Positions 24,547 through 37,700 are shown, counted from the first letter of the stretch. The stretch: 64,000 nt of DNA from Narthecium ossifragum (GCA_963920575.1 OY986972.1:24910672-24974671), one strand, 5' to 3'. The notes: generated from the letters alone by a model not told the origin. Made by a program: numbers and translations.

Positions 24547-25499
24547 TGGATTTACTTTATTTATGTGTGGCTCTGAGTGATCTTTTAGATATGGCTGTCC
24601 TAAAATCTTGGGGAGATTAGATTGGCTAGAATTTGGAAGGTCGTGAGTAATTGTTGTTGGCATCTTTTGGGGGTCAAAACATTGACCTTTTCTGGTCATG
24701 CGTAGAACATTCTCCCTATATATAAACTGCAAAATTATGTTGTCAATGCATCATGTTATTAATATATTTCTAAGCTTACAATCATGGCCATAGGCCTATA
24801 TATGTTACAATTATATTTTTCCAATTGACCAATATGTAATTCTGACTTCAAACACATTAATAAGTAAATCTCATCATAAAACTCTAGCATTGATGATGAA
24901 CAACTACTCTCTAGAAATATATCCTCGAGTTCTTTTCCTTTTAAAATACAACTTGATGGTTGAGCTTTCGAGATAAAAAATTAAGAGCCTGCATTGATGT
25001 TATATATTGGATGAAGTATTAATTAATCCCATTGGTGGAAGGCCTTCCATCATCGTGGCAAATTAATTGCATCACCCAGTGATCCACATTGATATTATTA
25101 GATTCAGAATTCAAAGCCATCTGTGACGAAAGCTTCAATTATGAACTTATTAGGAAAGCACGGGAATATTGAGAGACATTTCAACGAACAGCTGGTGCAG
25201 TTGGGCTGGACCTCATATAGGGAGTTCCAAGTAAAATATATATGCTTTAGATTCTATCGTACGTTCCTTGAAGACCTGGTCCAGGCTGACTTCAATTTAA
25301 TTACGATATTCGTATAACTCTAGCTTTCATTATGATATGATTGGAAGATCAACTTACAACAGTACGGATAAAACTAGCTAGATAGTGACTTAACTAATTT
25401 AAATATCTCAATTAGGTTGTGACGTGAACGAATATAAATGTGATGAGTCATGAATTATACATAATTAAAAATTTTAAATTACCTTTATAAGTCTAAGAG

Positions 25500-27420
25500 C
25501 AGTTGTATTTAATATCTTATTGTTTGATTTCAGTGTAAGTAAGATTTGAGAAAAAACACAAGAAATTATGTCAAAAATCATTAAATTCTGTAAAAATACT
25601 GTTTCGTCGACTGTTTAGAAATAAATCACAAGAATTCATAAAAACATCGACAAATCCTGAAATCCTGGGAGATTGAAGAAGACTTGAAGAGCTACAACTT
25701 TAACATTGAAGACTTTGTGAGTTTCTCTATAAATTGGCGTCAGTTTTGAAGTAAAGTCATATTTATGGAAGTTGGAATTAAAAGCTAAAGAAAATAATGT
25801 TGATGACGTGGCATAAACCGACTAGAGCGATGGATCGGAAATGAGTCCTATTGATCTCTCCGCTTGCGTCACCAGTATGGAAATTAGGAAAAGCAGAGTT
25901 TATGTCCACTCCTTAATCTTATTCCGGGGTTGCAGCTATAAATAAAGTTATTTCAGACTGAGTTTATCATCTTTTTGACTATCTTTGGAGAAGGAAAGAA
26001 GAGACGGCGAGGGTGCGGACGGCGACGGCTTTCTTCCCCGATCCGATAGCCTTCATTCACAAGATGAGTGGCTAACTTATTGTATTTAAGGATATCATGA
26101 AACCTTAGTTTAGTTTTGGTATTTTTTTTTCAATTTGATTCTTGTAAACTATAAATTAAGGAAAAGTTGCTTAAATCCGGATTAAATCCGACCAAAATCC
26201 AATAAAACTTCAATTAGGTATTAAGCATGCTCAGAAGCATCATCTAGCATAGAGAAATCAAAGAAAGAAGCATTCAATTAACCTAGAACACCTAAACAAG
26301 CTTAAGGTGAAGAATCCTACCTTTCTAAGCTAATTCACGATTAATCCATGTAGGGAAGGTCTGGATCAACTCTCCTACCAGTTAGCAACACCTCCAAGCC
26401 TCTGCAACAAGCTTCCCTCATGAATTCAAGCAACGATGGAGAGAAGAAGAAGGAAGAAGGAAAAAAAAGGAAACAAAGCTCTCATGGGTACTTAAAGAAC
26501 CTGTGACTAATCGATCGTCCCCTGAACCGATCAATCGGTGCCAAGTCGGTTCAGTGACACCTCAGCATCGGTGCTGACATCGAGTCCGGTCAACGATCGA
26601 TCATTCCCTGAATCGATTGATCGTTCCCTGAATCGATCGATCGTTTCCTGGAGCAATCGATCGTCCCTGGGCTGACAACTATCTTAAAAACTAGCTATCG
26701 CATCTGAGCCCAAATCTTCCGATCCCAAGCTCGCCTAAATTTCTAACAAGCACATTTATCGTTCATAGGGCCGTGTGTGCACTACACGGGTGTGAAACCA
26801 AATTGCCCTTGGGGTCCAAAATCTACAATGCAATCAACAGATGGCACTCGACGCGGAAACATGCCAACATGGCATGGCCCCCGACCTACGCGGTCGAGGC
26901 AGGTTAGAAGAACATCTCCTGACATCCAACTTTCAGTCGTGCAAGCTTTTTGTGATTGTTTGTAGAGATTTATGACATGGTTTTCATGAAGTTTTTAGTT
27001 TGTCTTTGAAATAGACTATGCTAAGCGAAGATAGGTTGTTCCAAAGTCATTAGGAGTAGTATAACTTAAGGTAATCGTTGGACCGAAGACAATCTATGCA
27101 GAGCGAAAATAGGTTATGCCATTGGAACATTAATTTTCTTTTAGGAATTCAGCTTGTAGGCATATGATCCATAATGTTGAGATAAGTGAATAAGATGATA
27201 ATTGAAAAAGATTAATAACGAAACTAGGGCGTATTGAGTAATTCCTAAGAAACTACTTCATTGATTCGAATCGATCAACATTTTATTTCTTTTTTTAGTC
27301 GGTTTAGATAATTAAATTCCATTTTATTATTATTTTTGCTTAGATTTAGGGTTTTGAGAATTAATTTTAATTTTTAATAATTTTTCTATGTGGATCGACT
27401 CCGGACTTCACCACTAGTCT
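25500..27420. mobile_element. Degenerate retrotransposon remnant (probable LTR type, no ORF)
   Basis: No reverse transcriptase, integrase or gag frame survives. The call rests on repeat-like composition, a leader-like stretch with a TATAAATAAAG at about 25938, and the GTGGATCGACTCC motif near the right side. Edges are approximate. Confidence 0.3.
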
Positions 27421-28449
27421 ACTCTTTAAAAAAGTGATTGAATAATGATTATATTTTTATTAAAATTTAATGTGCTTTAATAACACGCTTCACGAACGAT
27501 CAAAATGTCTTAGTCATGACCAAACTCTCCATTGCATGTGTTTCTCATGTTCAACATCGGTTGGCCTGCTTTGTTCATTGGATGTGGAACAACACCGTTC
27601 ATATATATCATCCATTTTCCACTCTCGTGGGAAAGCTTATCTTGTCTTCATTAGTTTTTCTTCTCCGATTAAAATTCTTCCAAGAAGAGATTTGAATCCA
27701 CAATCTCAGTCAAATTTTCAACCACTATCGTTTTACAAGAGAGAGCTCAAATTAATCCAAAATTTTATTTCATTAAAAACTTCTCATTTTCATGGATTTA
27801 CAAAAGAAGAGAGTAGGATGTGAAATTTTTTCCTATACGCAAAAAAAAAAATTTCTTTTCGAAAATCCAAGATGGGGAAGGAGAGATTTTTGCTCTTTTT
27901 TTTTTTTACTGATGTGATTTTCTTATTTTGGCTAGTATAGTAGACTAGTTGGCCATTGTCCCCACATGGGCACCATACAAGTCGTGCACAAAGCACAAGC
28001 GAGATGAAGAAGTATATGCATGGTGTTATTTTTCTATGTTTGAAAACAGGATGAGTGAACCGTTGGTTGGTTGGTTGCTTGTGAATTGTGATTAGAATCC
28101 CAGATTCGACAGTACAAGATCTATCCATCACAACACATTAGCTAAAGTGTTCAAAACGATAAGCATGAGTTCACTCACATTGATGAGTGATGGCACCTTT
28201 GTTTTGGTTTGATGTACACTCTCCTCCTCCTCCTCCTCCTCCAACAATCCTCCAACAATGTGGCCCAAAATCCAAGTACGATATTTTCTGAAAGATATGG
28301 AATCATGGAGGGGGGGCCATACAGATGGAAATGGTTAAAAAGAGTATACATCTCGCCAAACCTCGTCTTCCCCTTGATTGAAAGCTTTTTGCTTTTTTAG
28401 AGAGAGAAAGTAGAGGGAGAGGGAGGGAGAGAGAGAGCAGAGCTGTCTC

Positions 28450-28456
28450 TATAAAA
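28450..28456 (+). promoter_or_regulatory. TATA box candidate for the ULTRAPETALA-like gene
   Basis: TATAAAA follows a GA-rich tract (28384-28440). The ATG is 850 bp downstream, so the leader would be long or contain an intron; CT- and GA-rich tracts fill it. Confidence 0.35.
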
Positions 28457-29302
28457 CTATAATTTCACCTGTGGAAAATACATCTGACGTCGCGTCGTGC
28501 ACGAGCCGCAGCGCATATGTCCGTCCGTCCGTCCGTCCGCATCCCCACCGCCTCGGCCAGCTCGGCAGGCCCTTTTCGGGAAACCCACTTTGATATCCAA
28601 ACTCTTCTCTCTTCTCCAACCTCCCATTCTATTGTCCACCGGATTCTTTGGCCTAGGGAGCCCGCGTCTGTTGGGATTGGCGTTTTATAGGCCCCCTTCT
28701 CTCTCTCTGATCTCCTCCTACTAGTGGACTGTGGGAGGGTGGGCTTTATCTCCGAGTCTAGAGCCGTTAGGGAGGATCAAAGGGTGGGGGGAGAGAAAGA
28801 GAGAGAGAGTGTGTGAGAGGACTTTGGTGAGGTGGGAGCCCTTTATGGGAATACATGTTTTAGAAGCTCACTGCTATCCCTTTCCCCACCGGCATGTTTA
28901 GGTGAAGAAATACGTGCACGACGGGGATTCTTTCGTTGGATCTTTGTGGACTTTCTCTTGTAGGTTTGGTGGCCGTGTTCTGGTGGCTTTTGGTCGGCAA
29001 AGTTGGCGACTTTGGGGCTTTTAGGACGGTCTCGAGGGGTTTCGGAGGCGACCCAGATCGAGTTTTGCTTTTTCTCGACGTGGGTTCCTCTCGTATTCCT
29101 CTTTGAGAGCTTCTTTTGATGAGCTTTGGTCCATCTTGATATTTTTGTTGTCGTGTGATAGAGTTTTGCCATTCTGAGGAGCAAACCCTATTGATCTTTG
29201 AAGGCAAAAAGGGTTCTTTGGTGAGATTTATCCGACGGGTTTTTGTTTGGTATCTCCCCAAACGTCCTTGAGAGAGATCTGTGAGTGTTGTAGGAGGTGG
29301 AG

Positions 29303-32300
29303 ATGGCGAATGATTCGGGAAAGGATGTAGCTTTGCTCTTCCCCGACGAGGAATTGAGCGACATGAGTGGGTTGAAGAAAGGAGGAGACTTCGTCGAGGT
29401 GACGTGTGGCTGCACCAGCCACCGGTATGGTGATGCTGTCGGTAGGCTTAAAGTGAAGGCCTCTGGCGATCTCGAGATCACCTGCGAATGCACGCCGGGT
29501 TGTCAGGAAGGTTGGTATGATCTCTTGCTCTTATATGCTTTAATCTACCACTCTTCTTCACCTTAATGATCACGTAAGACTATGGTTCTCAAAACTAATG
29601 TCGATATATTGCTGTTTGGCTCATGACCGTGGAGTTTGTGGAGGAAGGGAGACCTCGGTTTGCATGCACATATGATGTTTGATCTTGGATACTGCTTGCC
29701 TTGTATAACTTCGTTTGTAGGTATTCTTTTGGCTATCTAGATGCGCGACTCATTCTGGCTGCGTCTTTGCACAAGATCATCTCATCTTTTTGCAGCCTCA
29801 AATGGCGATCGTTTTGGGCTTCTGCCAAGATTTTTTTTCTTATTTAAGACATGCGTGGTTTATTTTCTTTATCTTTTACATTCTATTTCCTATGAGGACG
29901 TTGTTTGTTTGATCTGGTGCATTGATTTGTGCTGATCTCTTAGAGGACCTGCTGCATGTTACATGATCTGAGAACCTTCTTCTCTTTCTTTGATGTCAAG
30001 ATATTATACCTTATGTTTCGTTAAGATCTCACGCAAAGTGTCAATATTCGTCTAGCCTATTGAGGAGATCCTGTGTGATATACCATTGTGGATTGTGATA
30101 TTATTGCAATGATTATTGAAAGTACTTGTGAATTTTAAGGTGTCTGAGGTTTTTCTTCTCTGTTCTATGTGAGTTTTCCTTACTTCACTGCACAGTGTAG
30201 AACGTAAAAAGGAGCCATCACAATGTTAGAGAGCAGGTATATGCTGTCAACATGGAGATGGCGTTATGTGTTGCCTCGTGATAATTACTGGTTAACTGTC
30301 AATATGGCATCATATCATAAGATTTCGCACAATAACATGATCCATTCTCATATAGATTGATTTGGCTGATAAATTAGCAGGAAATCAGAAGCTGCTGTTA
30401 TTGCAGCAGTCACTTTATAACAGAAATGCATCTCGAAGATAATCTGGGGTGCCTTAGTTCCTTTCACTGGCTCATGGTTGGTTGCTTTGATGTTGTGATG
30501 CAATCTTGATTTTTGATTGTGCCCTTTGGTCTATGACATGTTTAATCTAGAGAGCATTGCACATTAGTGTTGAAGTAACTAGGTATACATTTATACAGAA
30601 ATTTTAGCTCTTCCGTACTGTGAGCTTGCTCCACCTCATCTTCTGATACTCTGGAAAGCTCTTCATGTGATAACTGCATTGATCACAATCATGCATGTTA
30701 AGATAACCACTTCAATGAGTTTCCCTTTTGTGTTCGTAAGACGCTGTCAAAATGTATATATAACCAGATTTCTTGATCAAATTTTGCATCAACGGCAGCT
30801 AAAGCATATATGACATAAATGCCTGCCTATCTCCCTAAATGGTGGTTTTTCAAGTACACTAGTCCTATGTTATAATTGAAGTGAGAATCTAACCTCCATA
30901 CATGACTAGTATATGTCTGATGGATCTTTTGGATCCCTGAAAGAACTTGAAAGTAAAGCTAACTAATTTCACGATGATTCAGGAGCGAAGATCAGAATCA
31001 TGGAGAACATTTCTTAATGAATCTACCAAGTACTCTGCTGCTTTTGGTTTAAAAAAAAAAATGATTGTCCAAATGGCCCTATATTTTGATTTCGTGTAAA
31101 ATTGCACACTCTGGTCGGGCATTAGAGTCTGAAAGGTTGTAGGTTGAACCTATTGGACAAAAATTGTGCTAAATGCTGGTCATCTGATGAATGATGATAT
31201 TTAAATGGTACCTTTTTTATTTCTTTCACGCAGATATTTGTGGAATGTAACTTCATACATATAGAATTAAAAAACATGGTTATTTACTCTCTTTTTTATA
31301 TTTTGGATAGTTATGGCATTTGGAGTTTCATATCTTCAGATGGTTTGGGAGTTATGTGTATGCTTGTGCACATTCTTCCTTATATTCTCTTACTCTTATA
31401 CCATTGGTGATTTGTCTGTTGAATTCTATTAAAATAAACAGATAAGTTGACCCCAGCTGCTTTTGAGAAGCATTCTGAGCGTGAGACTGCAAGGAAATGG
31501 AAAACTAATGTATGGGTCATTGTGAAAGGCGAGAAGGTGCCATTGTCGAAGACAGTGCTACTTAGGTACTACAATCAAGCATCAAAATCTGCAAATGGCT
31601 CTCACAAAGGTCCTAATGGACGACCATGCCATCGAGATGAGTTTGTGCGCTGTACAAGATGCAATAAAGAGCGTAGATTTCGATTGAGAACCAAAGAGGA
31701 ATGCCGTTTTCACCACGATGCTTTGGCCAATCACAATTGGAAATGCTCTGATATGTCCTTTGACAAGTAAGTTTTGCTTTCAAATCTATTGAATAGTAAA
31801 ATAATAGTCCACATTGTAACTTGCTGAAAATGATTTTGTTCTATCAGAACTGAGTCAACATTCTGACTATTTGTTTTTATTTCCCCTTTGTTTTACAAAC
31901 AAAAAGACCTGTACTGTACGCATCTATGAATGCCATGTACAACATACAGTATTTGAAGAAACATAAAATTAGTCTACTTGATATGAAACTTTGTGATTGT
32001 TGGTAGGGAGTGATGCAACCTGTCTGAGTAAATAAACCAGAATGCTCAATTAGTATGGAACAGGAAACATGATAGCATCTGGTAGTTTGTTGTACTATTA
32101 GGATTGACAGGGAGAAATGGGAAAGTGATGGGCAGATTAGTTGCAGATGAAGAGACCGAAGAGGACAGGATGAAGAGATCGAGAATGCAGAAGAGGGGAG
32201 CCTTTCGCGGCCGTGATTATCTGAATATAGAGTGCTGCAGATGTTATATCTAAATTGTAATTTTTGTACTCACGAATTTTTTTTTGTCTTTGATCCTTCT

Positions 32301-32603
32301 GATCAAATTCCATATCTTGGTATTTGGATGTTTGAAACTTCCCACCTCCAGAATCTCTGGTACTTCCCACGATATCTTTCTGAATTATCTTCTAATTTGT
32401 TGTCTTTGTTATATTATTGGTGTATCAGGATGTCCTGCGAAGATGAAGAAGAGCGAGCAAGCCGAAAAGTATTGAGAGGATGTTTTCGGTCGCCATCATG
32501 CAGAGGATGTACCTCATGCGTCTGCTTTGGGTGTGAGACCTGCCGATTCTCAGATTGCAACTGCCAAACCTGCTTGGATTTCACGCGGAATTCAGGAGCC
32601 TAA
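29303..32603 (+). CDS. ULT1: ULTRAPETALA1-like developmental regulator (SAND-type domain), 235 aa
   Basis: Exons 29303-29510, 31442-31766 and 32429-32603 join in phases 1 and 2 to give 235 residues, matching the family length. The N-terminal half (about 30-130) holds the SAND-type DNA-binding region: VTCGCTSHRYGDAVGRLKV, GDLEITCECTPGCQE, then LTPAAFEKHSERETARKWK. The C-terminal half is the cysteine-rich B-box-like part (FVRCTRCNKERRFRLR; CRGCTSCVCFGCETC). ULT proteins act as trithorax-type factors that limit shoot and floral meristem size and oppose Polycomb repression. Intron 1 is 1.9 kb. The ATG at 29303 is preferred over the upstream in-frame GTG. Confidence 0.95.
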
Positions 32604-33052
32604 GTCAATATAAGAGTTTTTCATTCCCCCAAAAATTTGATTATCCCATTTTTGAGCCCTTGGGCAGCATTTCTGGGAATTATCTGGAGCTGGCTGTCCT
32701 GAATCTCTTGTCCAATTCTTTTGAGACAGCAAGACACCATTTTTGTGTTCTCGGTGATCTATTCTAGAACTCCGTGAAACATTTATTTTCCAAAATTATA
32801 TGTTAGTTAACATTCAACATTCTCTACTATCATTAACCTTTGAAATTTATATGATGATCAGTGCCTTGAATGTGTCAGCGCTGGAAACAATGTGGTGATT
32901 GCACTATAGGTTCTGGAAATTTACATGATGATCAATGCTTACAATGGGTGATCAATGGATGTGTAGTCTAATGACTGCTTGTTCTTTTATCAAATAATTG
33001 AGCTTGTATTCTTCATTTTCTGCCAATAAAACAGCTGTCTTTCAACAGTTGA
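32604..33052. other. Convergent 3' region between ULT1-like and PPR genes
   Basis: Contains the likely 3' UTR of the ULT1-like gene and the 3' side of the PPR gene. No other gene seen. Confidence 0.6.
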
Positions 33053-35530
33053 TCACCAATAATCTCCACAGGAACATACTCCGCCGGTGAAATGGTGGAA
33101 CCTGCAGTTGTCTTTTAGTATAATCTCTCTGCGGGTGATCAGAGAGAAGTACCTGAAAGCCGAATGACAGTCGCCGCAAACTCGCAGGTTCTTCATGATC
33201 CGAAGCGTGACCCCTTCAGCAGTGCAGAGATCGCCAAGAGCGAAGGCCAGCTTCTCGCTGTGATAGTAGAGAGCTTCCTCTCTTCTCCCTTCTTCCATGT
33301 TGTGAACTGTGAAGCTGATGTCTGGCATGTATCCAGCCGCCTTAATCTCTTCGATCAGCTGTCTGAGGTTCCTGTATATCTGATCTGTCAATGGATGGGA
33401 TCGATCTTCAGCTCGGAATGTATGAGTTCTTCTTTTGATCTGAATCCAACTGACACCAACTTCCTTCTCTAAACCTCTCACTGTCATCAAACACCTGACT
33501 CTGTCAGCTTCAGCCCAGCTCCCAACTCTAGCGTAAACGTTGGCAAGAAGAACGTGGTTGATAGCCTCATCAGGTTCCAGTTCCAGCAGCAATTCTCCGA
33601 CTCGGCTTCCATTCGCCATGTCTCGGTGTTTGCCACAAGCTCCAAGCATCATCCTCCAAAGAGGCGGATCGGCTTCGAAAGGCATCTGTTCATAGATGAA
33701 TCTTATAGCTTCTGTTATCTTGCCAGCTCGAGCCAGCATGTCTACAATACAAGCATAATGCTGGTACGTTGGCTCAGTTCTGTGTTCTTTCTCCATGGAT
33801 TTGAATAAATCCATGCCTTCGTCGATAAGGCCTGCATGGTTGAAAGCTGAGAGAAGGTTTAGAACAGTGATCTCATCCGGTTTCAGGCCAATAAGCTTCA
33901 TCTTTTCGAAGAGTTCTGCTGCTTCTTGTGAAGATCCATGCTGAGCGAGAGCCGAAATCATCGAGTTGAATGAGATAACATTTCGATTCTCTGTGAGATC
34001 GAAGATTTTTCGTGCTTCGCCAAGCAAACCACAGTTGGAGTACATTGTCAAGAGGGAATTCTTGGTTGCAACATCTGAAGAATTCTTAGATTTAAGGCTA
34101 TGGGCGTGGATTTGCTTGCCAGTATCCAGTGTTGATAGCTCACTGCAAGCAGTGAACAAGCTTGAGTAGATGAACTGGCTGGGCTGGACATCCAAACACA
34201 GCATCTCTGTGAACAACCTCAGAGCCTCCTCCCCTTTGCCATGCTTCACACAAGCAGAGATCATCGCAGACCAAACGCCGATGTCCATTGAGCCCACATT
34301 ACGGAAAGCCAACCATGCGTCGTTGATGTTCTGCATTGCTGAATACATGGAGATGAGAGAACTTCCACTGAATTCGTCAGACTCCAATCCTACTTTGATG
34401 ATATGCCCATGAAGTGCTCTCAGTTGTTCATGAGGATAGATTTCTACTGTAACGCCGATCAGTAAAGCAGGAAATGTGAACTTATCTGGGACGAATCCTT
34501 CTCTTCTCATCGTTTGGAAAAGCTTCAGAGCTTCCTCTATCTGACCCATCCGGGAATATCCACGAAGAATGGAGTTCCAAGTTATGACACTCCTAGATTC
34601 CATTCTTGCAAAGGCTTGCCTACCATCTTCTAGTTTTCCATACTTCAAGTAGAAATCTAGCAATGCTGATTCGAGAATTAGGTTTGGAGTAAACCCACGA
34701 ACCAGTGCTTGTGCATGGATTTGCTCACCGGCATTACTGGCTTCCAGAGCGGCACAAGCTTTAAGGAGGCTGCTGAAAGTTAGAGGAGTTGGTTTTATTC
34801 CCGTGTCTTGCATCTGATGGTAAGCATTGAGAGCATCAACATGAGAACCATTTTCCACAAGCGTGGCGATCATCGAATTCCAAATGCAAGGGCTTGTTTT
34901 TGGCGTAATCCGATCGAAAACAAGAGTTGCATCGTCTATGCGCCGGCAAGATGCATACATTTGCATGAGAGAACTGGCTACAAACTCCTCTCTTTCACAA
35001 CCCAACTTGATGACAAGAGAGTAAAGCTGCCTTCCGAGAGACAAATCTCGTTGCCGGCCACAAACTCCGATGACGGTGGAGAATGTATACTGATCTGGGT
35101 CAAGCCCATGTTCAAGCATGTCAAGAAACATGAACAGGGCCTCTTGTACGAGGTTACATCTGCAATACATGCTGATCATGGAGTTCCAAGAGATGATATT
35201 GGTTCTAAGATCACTTGTGTCAAACACTCTACGAGCAAAGTCCAGGCTTTCGGATTTTATGTACAAGTTGAGGAGATTAGCTAGAAGAAGCTGGTTGGAC
35301 TCAAGACCTCTCTTGATCATGTGAGCATGGAGTTGAAGACCACCTCCTAGGGATCTCTCTTTTGTGCATGCCTGTAGCAATGGCAGGTATGAAGAAGGCT
35401 GGATGGCTGACTTGCAATTCTTCAGGTTAGAGAAAGTTTCAAGCTCTTCTCGCGTGGGCATAATTGAGCTGGCAATCTCAAATGGTGATCTTGAAGATTG
35501 TTGGAGGAATTGGCAAGTGAGGGGCACCAT
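33053..35530 (-). CDS. Pentatricopeptide repeat protein, PLS-E-DYW class, 825 aa
   Basis: One uninterrupted exon, typical of plant PPR genes. Tandem PPR motifs of about 31-36 residues span about 50-620 (for example NIISWNSMISMYCRCNLVQEAL). An E/E+ region follows, then the PG-box region (SHPLTDQIYRNL). The DYW domain ends in the canonical CSCGDYW. The deaminase zinc site is intact: HSE at 757-759 with C785 and C788. DYW proteins bind organellar transcripts and carry out C-to-U editing in chloroplasts or mitochondria. The N-terminus (MVPLTCQFLQQSSRSPFEIASS) could be a targeting peptide, but which organelle is unclear. The target RNA could be predicted from residues 5 and 35 of each repeat, which I did not do. 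Confidence 0.95.
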   Translation of the reverse strand: MVPLTCQFLQQSSRSPFEIASSIMPTREELETFSNLKNCKSAIQPSSYLPLLQACTKERSLGGGLQLHAHMIKRGLESNQLLLANLLNLYIKSESLDFARRVFDTSDLRTNIISWNSMISMYCRCNLVQEALFMFLDMLEHGLDPDQYTFSTVIGVCGRQRDLSLGRQLYSLVIKLGCEREEFVASSLMQMYASCRRIDDATLVFDRITPKTSPCIWNSMIATLVENGSHVDALNAYHQMQDTGIKPTPLTFSSLLKACAALEASNAGEQIHAQALVRGFTPNLILESALLDFYLKYGKLEDGRQAFARMESRSVITWNSILRGYSRMGQIEEALKLFQTMRREGFVPDKFTFPALLIGVTVEIYPHEQLRALHGHIIKVGLESDEFSGSSLISMYSAMQNINDAWLAFRNVGSMDIGVWSAMISACVKHGKGEEALRLFTEMLCLDVQPSQFIYSSLFTACSELSTLDTGKQIHAHSLKSKNSSDVATKNSLLTMYSNCGLLGEARKIFDLTENRNVISFNSMISALAQHGSSQEAAELFEKMKLIGLKPDEITVLNLLSAFNHAGLIDEGMDLFKSMEKEHRTEPTYQHYACIVDMLARAGKITEAIRFIYEQMPFEADPPLWRMMLGACGKHRDMANGSRVGELLLELEPDEAINHVLLANVYARVGSWAEADRVRCLMTVRGLEKEVGVSWIQIKRRTHTFRAEDRSHPLTDQIYRNLRQLIEEIKAAGYMPDISFTVHNMEEGRREEALYYHSEKLAFALGDLCTAEGVTLRIMKNLRVCGDCHSAFRYFSLITRREIILKDNCRFHHFTGGVCSCGDYW

Positions 35531-35916
35531 TTGGAAAACTTACTGCTAAATATCTAGAGCTGTAGAACTATTTATTTGCGGAAAATATCACCATGCATGG
35601 TTTTCTTGATGATTGAGAGGCATTGGCAACCACATACCTGATTATTTGTTGTCTAGTGATTGATATGATATTTACTTGAGAAATATCTGTTCGCCAATTA
35701 AATTGTTTGCTGACTTTGTAAGAGAATTGTCACTGATATGAACTCATTAGTGTAGCATGCACATAGTTGGAAAGTTCATCTTGGTTTTAGCTCTCCCAAT
35801 TAGACCGAATGTTGCGTGTATTTGCTTGCATGTATTTATTCTTTAAAAGTTTCAAATTATCATGAGTCTTATTTAGTACAGTGGAGAGAGAACAAATTTG
35901 CTTGTATATATATATA

Positions 35917-36080
35917 TTAGTGGTGCCCCCTATCACCTGGTACGGTAATCACCAACCCCACCCCAATAACTATCCAATAACTCCCTCCCACTAAACCCCA
36001 TCAGCCTTATGATGTCACATATGCGCCACCTAGGACATTCTCTTGTCACGTAGGACAACCTTTCTGTCATATAAGGATGA
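35917..36080 (-). mobile_element. Short non-autonomous Helitron, copy B
   Basis: Both ends match copy A at 2817-2977. The minus strand begins TCATCCTTATATGAC (preceded by A) and ends CTAA before T. The subterminal hairpin is degenerate here. Internal CCACCTAGGACATTCT and TAGGACAA blocks are shared with copy A. Length 164 bp against 161 bp. Confidence 0.65.
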
Positions 36081-36599
36081 TATATCCAATTTAACTTCTT
36101 AGTTGATTAGAGTAGATAGAAGGATATGTATGCAGGATATGGACTCGCAGCTGGCCGGTAATCTTTCAAGGTGAATTAGATCAAGTGGGATCAAATTGGA
36201 CACATCAAGTTAGATCATTTTTTATCGAGTTAAAATGGTACTAACAAGGATTAATAACTACCGTTGGATTGGAACTTGAAGATGGACATCATCATGCTTA
36301 ATCGGGATGTGTCAAGAAGCAGAGCGCATCAGCCAAAAGAAACAGCAGGTAGCAGCCTAGAAACTGAGGATTGAATAGCATCCGTTCATTCATGATTGGA
36401 TGGATTCGTTGCTCGCAAGGAAGGAAGCATGCTCGTTAGGAGTTTGGTTTGGATTGGAGTTATCCACTGATGGAAGAAGTGAAGAAAAAAAAAAAAATCA
36501 CATGGCCATGGCTAAAAAGTTTTGTTAACCTTCGGCCTCATTTAATCAAAAAAAAAAAAAAAAAAAGTGAAGAAAAGACTATCATAGGACTAAAAAGAG

Positions 36600-37700
36600 G
36601 ATCACATGGCTGAGATGAAGTAGGCCTACTGAGACGCGAGGCTAAAATAGATGGCGTGATGCAATTTTAAGGGTTCTGGGCTGCAGAGAAGTAGGGCGTC
36701 CTTCGAGCCTTTGAGAAAAGTGACAGAAAGCGTTTCCTACGGAAGGTGAAGTAGCGTGCGTTCACCTGTCGGAGTGAACAGACGTTATAGTGGGAGACGG
36801 TACGGAGGCGAACAATTAAGAGAACTGGAGTCGTGGATCATGCTTTGAGGAGTCGAGCAAGTGCAAAGATCACGGTGTGTATGTGATGAGTCAGTACTGT
36901 GAGTCCGTGTCAATTTGTGTAAACGTTACTCTTATTTTTTAGTCGATTGTTTTCGCTTGGTCCTGTGTTGGGTCCGTGGTTTTTTCCGGTGAGGGTTTTT
37001 CCACGTTAAAAATCGTGTCTCTCTTCTTATGCTTGATTGATTTCTTTCGTATATCTTCTTCCGTGTTTTTTCTGGGTAATCTATTGGGTCCAGTTAATTT
37101 CACGATTGAAAATTGAATGTCGTTCCAAGCATCAACTCTGAATGGATCATTTCCTCACAAAGATTGACGGTGGATGCGTGGATTGACCATGAACAATGAA
37201 GGCTACATTTTGAGCTAAACAACTGAAGTGATGGTTGATGCATGGATCGACCGTCAGCATATGCATAGTCAAAAATATAGATGTTTGGAAATTGTAGGAA
37301 GATGTTGAAGCGTATTTTTTGATGGGTTGATGGCCCAGTATAAGTAGTTTTGAATTGTAAAATTGCATAGGATGGATTGCTATTATTTGTGAACATTTGG
37401 ACAAGTATAATCTTCATCTTTCATTGCTATTTGAAAGCTAAATCTTTGTAAACCTTTTTCGAGTGTGAAGAAGAACTTTGTAAGTGATCCAAGAGTTGCT
37501 TGAAGTCAATTGCAAGATTACCAAGTATTCGAAAGCTTTGAAAAACGCTTATAATAAGTTTACAAGTAGTGGAGCATCAAGAAGATACTTGAGCGAAGTA
37601 GACGTAGATCAAGAGTTGGGTCAAACCACTATAAAACTCAGTGTAATCCTTCTAACTCACCTCTCATCCTATCATTACTTGTTTTATTAACTTTTCATTT
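36600..37700 (+). mobile_element. LTR-retrotransposon remnants (Copia-like LTR fragments)
   Basis: Around 36975-37050 (GTGAGGGTTTTTCCACGTTAA) and 37590-37640 (GTAGACGTAGATCAAGAG followed by CCACTATAAAACTC) the text is like the R/U5 part of plant Copia LTRs. No gag-pol frame remains and the borders are uncertain. Confidence 0.35.

Larger units (their letters stand above)
24429..28449. other. 4 kb gene-poor stretch, repeat-derived in its centre
   Basis: No gene recognised. 25500-27420 looks like an old retroelement remnant. 26490-26670 contains repeated ATCGATCGTTCCCTGA-type units. The segment near 27390 (GTGGATCGACTCCGGACTTC) resembles a sequence seen at plant Gypsy-type element boundaries. 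The rest is AT-rich and unassigned. Confidence 0.45.

Noticed and set aside
27470..27823. 117-codon frame in the gene-poor gap, with a tRNA B-box-like GGATTCAAATC on the minus strand
   Set aside because: No partner A box at proper spacing and no protein-like pattern; probably a decayed repeat.
29188..29493. Minus-strand frames opposite ULT1 exon 1
   Set aside because: Antisense shadows; the plus strand carries the conserved SAND-type sequence.
33164..35324. Plus-strand frames opposite the PPR gene
   Set aside because: Antisense shadows of a repetitive coding exon.
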